This document shows positions 56,799 to 64,000 of a DNA stretch of 64,000 bases, piece by piece; the stretch's first letter is position 1; every line of letters starts with the position of its first letter. Under the pieces are notes generated by a model. It saw nothing but the letters and a program-made list of their open reading frames with translations. It was not told the DNA's origin and ran no database searches. Source of the DNA: Panaeolus papilionaceus (taxonomy: Eukaryota > Basidiomycota > Agaricomycetes > Agaricales). The stretch is taken from contig JADNRZ010000004.1 in NCBI GenBank assembly GCA_015501605.1, forward strand, positions 558,001 to 622,000. Direction: 5' to 3'. The position numbers and the translations under genes are program-made.

Positions 56799-59661
56799 CT
56801 ACGAAGAGCCCTCGCGGGAAGCGTGTTCCCAGCTCCCACCGCTTCCTGTTGGGCTGGGAGTACTTTCTTCTGGTATTGATGGCTGGACAGTGAGCCGCTG
56901 TGGGTGCTCGTCGTCTTCGGGTTCATCCTGGTATTTTGGCGTCATGCCAGCTGCAGTAGACGGGTCATCGTCCAAGAAACCCGAGTGGAAGCCCAGCCCC
57001 CCTGTCGTCCGGGAATTCGCTTGATTCAAAGCAGTCGTCTCATCATCACTGTCATCGTCTGACACCTCGCCAAAGGCGTCATACAACTCCCTTGTTGTAC
57101 GAGGACCTCCTGATACGGAACCACCCATCGCAGCCATGCCCATCTCGTTTTCGTTTAACGATGTATATTGAGCAGATCTTGAAGCCACCCTTCTCCTCCA
57201 GAAAAAGGCTGCCATGCCAATTCCGAAAACTGATACGGCACCCAGGGCGCCAAAGAACCACTTTTGATTAGTGACGAGGTTGCCCATGTCTGAGAACCAA
57301 CCAACGTCAGGTGTGCCGGAGATGGTAGTGGGAGAGGCGCTGGTGGTAGACGTAGGTACGGGTGTGAATGCTGGTTTCGTGTTCTCTCCAGGTGCTTCGC
57401 CATGATCGGTAGGAAGATTGGCGGTGGGTTTGGCATGTGAAACCGTTGTCGCTGGGGTAGCAAATACAGGGCGCGGGGGTGCAGCTGCAGGAGGGAGAAG
57501 GTCGTCAACAAGAGGCACCTGGTATTTCATGGCCTTGCCCGGGTCGATTGTCGAACCCCATAGCATCATATTCCAACCCAGGAAAGTTCCGTTGCTGTCT
57601 GCCTTGCCTTGGTCCTTAACCTTGATTGTCCAATCTCCAACAGGATCTTCGCCCCTAATAAGTATCGTTAGCATGATTCCACAGAAACTCAGAACAGACG
57701 CTAACCAATGTTTGACTGTCATGAAGGTCCATCCAGGGTATCCGCTTCCATCTCTGTCTGCGGGTCGCGCACCTCCTAGCATGCTCTTAATACCCTTGGG
57801 GCTGACAATCTCAACTTCCACATCACCGCGGGTTGTGTGGCTAATCCAGACCTTGACATTAATGTGCTCAAGGGCCTCGAAATTGTTTTCTTCCAGCATC
57901 TCCTTCGTGATGGTCATCTTGCTATCAATGCCTTCAGCAGGAATGAACTCTCCACCGTTGAACTTTTTGTTGGGGCCGAATGTTCCATTGTTCAACTGAA
58001 TAGTCTTGGTCTCCAGCCACGCCTGTGGCTTGACTAACTTCCACGTCTGTGCCGCCTTGACATACTTATAGGCGTTCAAAACACCGAACCCATATTTATA
58101 ACTGTATTTGCGACCAGTAGCGATGGTGTCCCAGTCAGGGTCATTCTCGTTGATCATTTCCGCAGTTTCAACGCAGAGGTATTGAACGTCGCGCCAAGTG
58201 AGGTCAGGGCTATGAATAGCTTGCTCAGTGAAAGTTCACAGGGAAGGATAGGAGCTGCTTACCGAGCTTCCAAGGCCAATGCAAAAACGCCGACTGCATT
58301 GGGAGCCGCAGCAGAGGTGCCTCCATGGGTGCTTGTACAAGAACTTTTACCCTTATCTGTAGTGACCTTGAGAGATAAATTTAACTCAAAAAGTCACATG
58401 GACGAAGACAGAACTCACTATATGCTTGCCACTGCCCGAACTGTATGCTACAATCATGTTTGCTGAACACATCTCCGAGTAGTATGGGTGAAGGCCCTTG
58501 TAATCAACAGATGAGACCGTCACGGAGTAAATGCTGTTGGTGTAGCCGTCGAAATTGCATTGATCGCCATGAGCAGCGCCATTGCCGCTGGCAAAGACGA
58601 AGATAGAACCTTTTCCGCCGCGTCCGTTGTTGATGCCGTTCAGGACAGCCTTTTTGACAAGGTAGTTGGGGCCCTCCATAGACATGCCGTTGTCTGGTGG
58701 TCCCCAACTGCAACTATAGATCGAGACGTTCTGAAAACCGTAATTGAGAGCAGCAGCCTCATCCACGTCACTGATGGGTCCCGAAAGAATGCGCACACCC
58801 GCAACTTTCGACTCGTAGGCGATACCAACACCGCAAACGTCATTCTTTTGAGCAGCGATTTGACCGGCACACCTTGTACCATGGTGGTCGTCAAAGTTTT
58901 TCGGGGTAGGAAGAGCTTGGTGATCATTGAAGTCATAAGAATTATCGGCGTCCTAGGAAAGGAGAGGGTCAACGTGGGTAGGCTGACAGCAGAGCGAATG
59001 TATAGCTTACAAAGTTTTGGGAGAGATCATCACTCTCGTAGTCAAGGCCATCGTCTACCAAAGATGAAATTACGCCCTTCCCTTTCAAACCCATCTCCCA
59101 GACTCCAGTAACGTTCATCATATGTTCAGGGAATTCGTCGTTAACGAGATGCCATTGATTGCGGAACATGGGATCCTGAATGTCAAACTTTGTTGCGACC
59201 TCTGCAGAGGACAAAGTATGAGGAGGTTTGATAGGTGGTGGGGCACGTTTAACACGTCTACGAAGAACCTGTGGTTCGAGATAATCGACGGAACTGGAGA
59301 CCCTTCTGGCCAACTCTACATCTTGTGAACGAGCTGAAAGTGGTGCATCTGCTAATGCTTTGAAGGTGTTATAGGATGAGACGACAGGATCTGACGAGTG
59401 GTGAATATCCCTGTCAAGCAATGGTATATCCGACTTTTTCTGCTTGACTAGCCAATGGTTGTGGAGCTGACCTGCCTGCTCTACAAATTCCAGGTCCAAT
59501 GCTTGTAAGACCTGGTCTAATGAAGCACCTGAAACCTGATATGGGTCATGACGCAAGACGTAGTAATTATGTGTATCATAATTGCGCTGTTTTGGAAAGG
59601 ATGTCGCAGAGACTGAAAGTGCTAGAATGAAAGAAACCAGAGGCCATAATGGTAAAACCAT
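56799..59661 (-). CDS. KEX2: Kexin (Kex2) pro-protein convertase
   Basis: Kex2 is a Golgi subtilisin-type protease cutting after Lys-Arg in secreted precursors such as mating pheromones. The ATG at 59661 starts a signal peptide (MVLPLWPLVSFILALSVSA). A pro-region ends with a likely autocleavage site (RRRVKR). Catalytic residues are Asp in VISSLVDDGLDYESDD, His in NFDDHHGTRCAGQIAA, Asn region SIFVFASGNGAAHGDQC and Ser in STHGGTSAAAPNAVGV. The P-domain follows (INVKVWISHTTRGDVEVEIV, GEDPVGDWTIKVKDQGK). Then come a Ser/Thr/Pro-rich stalk, the membrane segment FFGALGAVSVFGIGMAAFFW and an acidic cytosolic tail. The stop is at 56799. It is convergent with MCM7 and divergent from HSP20. Confidence 0.95.
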
Positions 59662-59879
59662 CCTCGATGGGTTGAAAGAAAGGAAACAAGCCGTAACATG
59701 AAAATACTACTTATTCTCTATTTTTTCCTTTTTAGTAAACTCTATACATACAGTGCTAGCACTTTCAACTTTCAACGGTTTCAATAATATTAGTCTGAAA
59801 CTATATTATGAAACATAATGAAACACAATTTACTTGTTTAAACTCATCTATTAACCCAACTATCTATCTATCTAACATC

Positions 59880-60467
59880 ATGTCTTCAGTATTTTATTAC
59901 GAACCCTTCTACGATTTCGACCGCTTCCTCGACGAAGCTCTCAGTACACGCATTGGTTCTGCCTCAGATAATGCTGTTGCAAGGCGTAATGATTCCTCAG
60001 ATTCTGGGGCAGCTCGCAATATGAAGCCTCGGTACGTCTGTCTACGTGTGAATAGACCCACATGCTCTTTACTGACACGTCGTTCGAAGTATGGATTTGC
60101 ACGAGGACACGGATAAAAACATCGTCACAGCTAGCTTCGAACTTGCCGGTTTGAAAAAGGAGGATGTTAATATCGATGTCCACAACAATCGTTTGACCGT
60201 ATCCGGAGAGTCCAAAATCTCCAGTGAGCATGATGATAATGGTTGGGCGGTTAGGGAACGACGATATGGCAAGTTCTCACGCACTCTCACACTCCCTCAA
60301 GGTGTCAAGGTTCGGTTTAGTCTCCATTACTTATCCGTACAATTTTATAATTGATCTTTCTCATGCAGGACGACCAAATCAAAGCATCTCTTGATAGCGG
60401 TGTTCTGACTGTTACTTTTCCCAAGGCTTCTCCGGAGCAAGCCACCAAGAAAATCACTGTATCCTAA
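59880..60467 (+). CDS. Small heat-shock protein (HSP20/alpha-crystallin)
   Basis: This ATP-independent chaperone holds unfolding proteins. Exons 59880-60031, 60090-60309 and 60369-60467 give 156 residues. The N-terminus SSVFYYEPFYDFDRFLDEAL is typical of fungal HSP20. The alpha-crystallin domain reads VTASFELAGLKKEDVNIDVH, NRLTVSGE and GKFSRTLTLPQGVK, ending GVLTVTFPKAS. The C-terminal I-x-V motif (KITVS) is the oligomer anchor. The upstream 218 bp, shared with KEX2, contain a CTAT repeat just before the ATG (59861-59873); I could not confirm a canonical heat-shock element. Confidence 0.93.
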
Positions 60468-60678
60468 ATTATCGCGCCTACATAGATATTAGTTTGAGAT
60501 CATGTTCTTGTACAATTGAAAATTAAAACTAGCGTTCAACTGATGTGAACTGGATTGAACAAGCAGCATCATTCAATCAATCAACTATCAACTAAGTACA
60601 TATTAGAATAAATCTTTTGCTAACCTTCAATATTCCCGCCAAATCTCTTCAACTCTCACACAGTACTCTAAGCCTATC

Positions 60679-61545
60679 ATGTCTCCAAGTGAGTTGATAC
60701 CACACCCCCTGAAACACCATCAACCCAGATACTGAATACATACAACATCGCCTTAAGATTCTCCTGACATCGAGCCATTCATACCTCCCAGTCCATCAAC
60801 TTTCACTCAAAAGGAAGAGCCACCACGGTTACCTACACCAGATCTCCAGCCGGCTCCAGCTCTACCCGCGCAATATTTCTCGCAGGACCCTTCCTGGAAC
60901 AGCCCTTTCCGATGGCCTACTTGGTACTACAATCCTGCTCAACAGTCCGTTCAAGGCCATCTACCATCTGATATTCCGACAATAACCTCTCTGCGTCTAC
61001 ATTATCATCTGTGCTTCAACCCTTTAAATCCTATGATACCTCATATCGGATGGGATGTGATTTATCCTCCCTCTTATGCTAGAATCGCCGAACTTCAAAA
61101 CCCTGGTCCAACTCGCTTTATACCCCCTGCATTTGACACAGAGGCCCTCCAGCCGTCTGTCAAAAAGGTCTGGGTTTTCACTGACCACCAGTCGCTTTCA
61201 TACTGGATGGAGAGGTGGGGACCCATAGCTATAACCGCCGATGCCATTACCATTTCAGACATTCTGCAGGGTATCTATGATTACCTGCGCACTCCTCTGA
61301 CTAAAGATGACATGCAACAAGTCAATAAAATTCCTGGGAATCGAGAAGTGTTGCAGATGACTCGTTGTTATCGGGCCAAAGACTCTTTTGAAGTAGAAGC
61401 TGTTGTACTTGCTGCTCCTTATAGGCGTGTTGACATTATTGGAGGACATCGACGTTTTCAAGGTATGAAGATTGTAGTCATGCCTGACAAAACTTGGAGA
61501 TTGTACTTTGGATTGTTAGCTGGAACTATGCCTAGGAACCGCTGA
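60679..61545 (+). CDS. DUF6699-like basidiomycete protein
   Basis: A 10-nt first exon (60679-60688) joins to 60758-61545, giving 265 residues. It begins MSPNSPDIEPFIPPSPSTFT and has a Pro-rich N-terminus. A folded part follows, with LHYHLCFNPLNPMIPHIGWD, PAFDTEALQPSVKKVWVFTD, WGPIAITADAITISDILQGI and FQGMKIVVMPDKTWRLYFGL. This Trp-rich arrangement is that of the basidiomycete DUF6699 family, whose function is unknown and which is often multi-copy in mushrooms. Assignment is from recall of the family pattern, not a search. Confidence 0.72.
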
Positions 61546-61771
61546 ACTGCTTAGACTATAGTAATTCATAGTAATTATAATAATATGTACATCTTTTGTA
61601 GGAATTGTGTCATGAAATAGTTTATTAGGTAACCCCTATCTTTATCAAAAACGGGATTTACCGACGAACCCAAAATCATGATCACATGAGGTGATAGTCA
61701 GGACCTGTCAGTGTCAGTACGCCCCACCGTGACGATCTGCTCTCATTTATTCCTCTTCACCCCACCATACC

Positions 61772-63795
61772 ATGTCTTCAGCAAGCAGGCAAAAGGATAA
61801 GTCGAAGGAAACCGTGGATACCACTCTCGAAGAGGAACACCCCTCCGATTCTGAGGGTGACGACCACGAAGATCAACCCGAAATCGAGAATCAGCCATCT
61901 ACTTCGACCAGCCAGAAAAAGAAGAAGAAGAAGAAATCCAAGTCGAAACGAAAGGATGCCATCCCTGACGAGGTTGTCGAGGCTGTTATGGATCGCGTAA
62001 AAAACGACGAGTCGGTCACTTCGCACATGGAAGTCAATGCCGAAAACATTCGCCAAGTTCTCCAGCAGCTGAAGATTATGGACGTCGTAAAGGGCAAGGC
62101 TGGACCCGGTGGGTTGAACAAAAAGGATATCGGTGAACACAAGGTATGTCATTTCCCAACCCGAGTTAAAATCTCCCGCTGATCTAGTGCGTGTTGCTAG
62201 TTCTGGGCTACTCAACCTGTGCCCCAAATTGGTACGAAGACCACTGCACACTCTGTTTGCACCAATTTCTGAAGATTCTGTGTAGGAGAGGGTCCTCCTC
62301 TAGAAGATGGCTATATAGAACCACCTAAGACTGTAGATGAAATTCGCCAAGAGCCATATCCACTCCCTAAAGAGTTTGAATGGGCAACCTTAGATATTGA
62401 CGACCCGGTGCAGGTGCATTCTATTTTATAGCCACTGGATTATCTTCATTTCTGATCCTTTTCCCTCAGAACAAAGAAGTATACGACCTGTTGTCTTTGA
62501 ACTACGTGGAAGACGACAACGCTGCCTTCCGTTTCAACTACAGCTCGGAGTTTCTTGCTTGGTACTGCGGAACAACTGTTCGATCTATTCGTTTGACTCA
62601 TTAGTTGCGCTAGGGCACTCAAACCTCCAGGTTATCATAAAGAATGGCTTATAGGTGTTCGAGTTGCATCCAACAAGAAACTGGTCGCTTTCATTTCTGG
62701 TGTCCCCATGACATTGCGCGTCCGTGAGCAGTGAGTACTGATTTCTGCGCTGGACATGCATTGTCTAAACAAACGTGCCCTTGTATAGCACCATTCAAGT
62801 CAGCGAAATAAACTACCTTTGTATCCACAAGAAACTACGCGCCAAACGACTGGCGCCTGTACTAATCAAAGAAGTCACTCGCCGAGTCAACCTTAAGGGC
62901 ATCTTCCAGGCCATTTACACCGCTGGTGTTGTCATTCCAACACCAGTCACCATTTGTCGATACTACCATCGTTCCCTCAATATCCCTAAACTCATCGATA
63001 CTCGCTTCTCGTACGTGCCGCGCAATATGACATTGGCGCGCTTGATGCGAATCAACAAATTGGAATCCAAGACTTCATTACCGGGTTTGCGTGAGATGGA
63101 AAACAAGGATGTAGAGGCAGTGTCTGTTCTATTCGCCAACTACATGAAGCGATTTGACATGATTCCCATTTATGACATTGAAGAAATGCGACACCAACTC
63201 ATCAGTGGTCGTGGAACTGGCGAGATTGGAAGTGGTGGGCCTGGACGGAGAGAGGGTCAAGTAACTTGGTCCTACGTCGTTGAGGTACGTGGCCTGTTGT
63301 TCTTTAGTCTCGAAGATTCCTACTTGAGCTGATACACTACTGCTCTAGGACTCTAATGGAAACATCACCGACTTTGTTTCTTTCTACTCTTTGCCTTCTA
63401 CGGTCATCAACAGCGCAAAGTATCCTATTCTAGAGGCAGCTTATCTGTATTATTATGCCAGCAATGTCGGTTTAAAGCGGGGACTGGAGAACGAGGAGGA
63501 GCTTAAGAAGCGGCTCATTGCTCTGATTGGGGATGCACTCATTATCGCTAATGAAGCCAAATTCGATGTGTTTAATGCTCTTACACTTATGGATCATGTT
63601 CCCATTCTCCCGGATCTCAAGGTATGATATGATCGAATTGGCATGAAGATTGGTCTAACACAATTATGACAGTTCGGTGTTGGTGATGGTTTCTTGAACT
63701 TTTATCTGTACAATTGGCGGACTGCATCTCTGGCAGGAATGAGCGCCGAAGGTAACGTTCCTGCTGGTAGGGGTCTAGGAGTTGTCATGCTCTAA
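61772..63795 (+). CDS. NMT1: Glycylpeptide N-tetradecanoyltransferase (N-myristoyltransferase)
   Basis: NMT transfers myristate from myristoyl-CoA to N-terminal Gly of proteins such as Arf GTPases. Eight exons (61772-62143, 62201-62231, 62286-62413, 62470-62561, 62614-62730, 62789-63284, 63349-63621, 63673-63795) give 543 residues. The first 80 residues are acidic then Lys-rich (a ribosome-targeting-type polybasic run [14 protein letters not shown]). The core includes [52 protein letters not shown] and [20 protein letters not shown]. It continues with [40 protein letters not shown] and [20 protein letters not shown]. The protein ends in Leu (GVVML), as needed for the catalytic C-terminal carboxylate known in this family. 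Confidence 0.96.
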
Positions 63796-63910
63796 AACAC
63801 TACCACTGTCAGCGTCACTTCATAATATAGAGATCAGAAATTTTACAGATCTAGAAGGCGCTGTCATTCGAAATGCTATATAGTACATGGAAAGTCATCG
63901 CGAGTCATAA

Positions 63911-64000
63911 TTAATCACTGTCAATCATAATAACATCATCGTCATCATCTACACCCCAGTCCTCCTCTTCAGACTCTTCGGGAGAAGGGCTTTTGGCTGT
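63911..64000 (-). CDS. C-terminus of an unidentified gene (partial)
   Basis: On the minus strand an open frame enters from the right edge and stops at 63911-63913. It encodes an acidic tail (SPSPEESEEEDWGVDDDDDV, then IMIDSD). The composition resembles C-terminal tails of nuclear proteins with casein-kinase-II-like Ser-Asp/Glu sites. The remainder lies beyond the window, so no function is proposed. It is convergent with NMT1. Confidence 0.5.
   Translation of the reverse strand, partial: TAKSPSPEESEEEDWGVDDDDDVIMIDSD

Noticed and set aside
13157..59661. STE23 and KEX2 as a pheromone-processing cluster
   Set aside because: They are about 40 kb apart with unrelated housekeeping genes between; co-occurrence is likely coincidental.
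59700..59879. Possible heat-shock elements before HSP20
   Set aside because: TTC and GAA triplets occur but not in canonical 5-bp alternating spacing; too weak to call.
1..64000. tRNA, rRNA, CRISPR, transposon or integrated virus
   Set aside because: I scanned gaps by eye for tRNA A/B boxes, direct repeats, terminal inverted repeats and reverse transcriptase or transposase motifs and saw none; a covariance-model or repeat search would be needed to exclude small ones.

Overview
This window is nuclear DNA from a filamentous basidiomycete, most likely an Agaricomycete (mushroom-forming fungus). The genes are dense and intron-rich, and most introns are about 50-65 nt with GT..AG borders. Family content also fits: a DUF6699-like protein, a fungal indoleamine dioxygenase, an F-box-like protein and a DNMT1-type DNA methyltransferase. 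I see no transposon, tRNA, rRNA or CRISPR array. Exon models marked as exact were joined by hand from splice sites plus family conservation, and their lengths close to whole codons; other multi-exon genes are given as outer bounds.

Layout. 1-3.8 kb: TBCE (minus, cut by the left edge) divergent from mitochondrial HIBCH. 4.7-6.2 kb: indoleamine 2,3-dioxygenase. 7-9.1 kb: RPA1. 9.4-13 kb: a 1,122-residue protein of unknown function with one membrane segment. 13.1-17.5 kb: Ste23/insulin-degrading enzyme. 17.7-26.3 kb: CKS1 (minus), meiotic helicase HFM1/MER3, and TIM54 (minus, with an apparent one-base frame break). 26.4-31.3 kb: F-box-like protein, a conserved fungal unknown (minus) and a SAP-domain protein. 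31.6-35 kb: TRM1 and a four-pass membrane protein. 35.3-40.8 kb: cytosolic GluRS (minus) divergent from LEU4, whose C-terminal regulatory region is tandemly duplicated. 41.1-44.6 kb: ATG9. 45.1-47.9 kb: ECM15-like protein (minus) almost abutting an IRS4-like EH protein. 48.2-56.5 kb: DNMT1-type methyltransferase (minus) divergent from MCM7. 56.8-61.5 kb: KEX2 (minus), HSP20, DUF6699. 61.8-63.8 kb: N-myristoyltransferase. A minus-strand gene runs off the right edge.

Several genes share themes. DNA replication and cell cycle: RPA1, MCM7, CKS1, DNMT1. Meiosis: HFM1. Pro-peptide and pheromone processing: STE23, KEX2. Amino-acid metabolism: HIBCH, IDO, LEU4. Many neighbours are divergent pairs sharing 13-390 bp promoters.

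The most striking observations are the duplicated regulatory module of LEU4, a 5-nt microexon beside a GC-AG intron in the ECM15-like gene, the 172-bp shared DNMT1/MCM7 promoter with ACGCGT motifs in an early MCM7 intron, a Gcn4-type TGAGTCA in the LEU4/GluRS promoter, and the TIM54 frame break. I did not find a wholly new multi-gene system.
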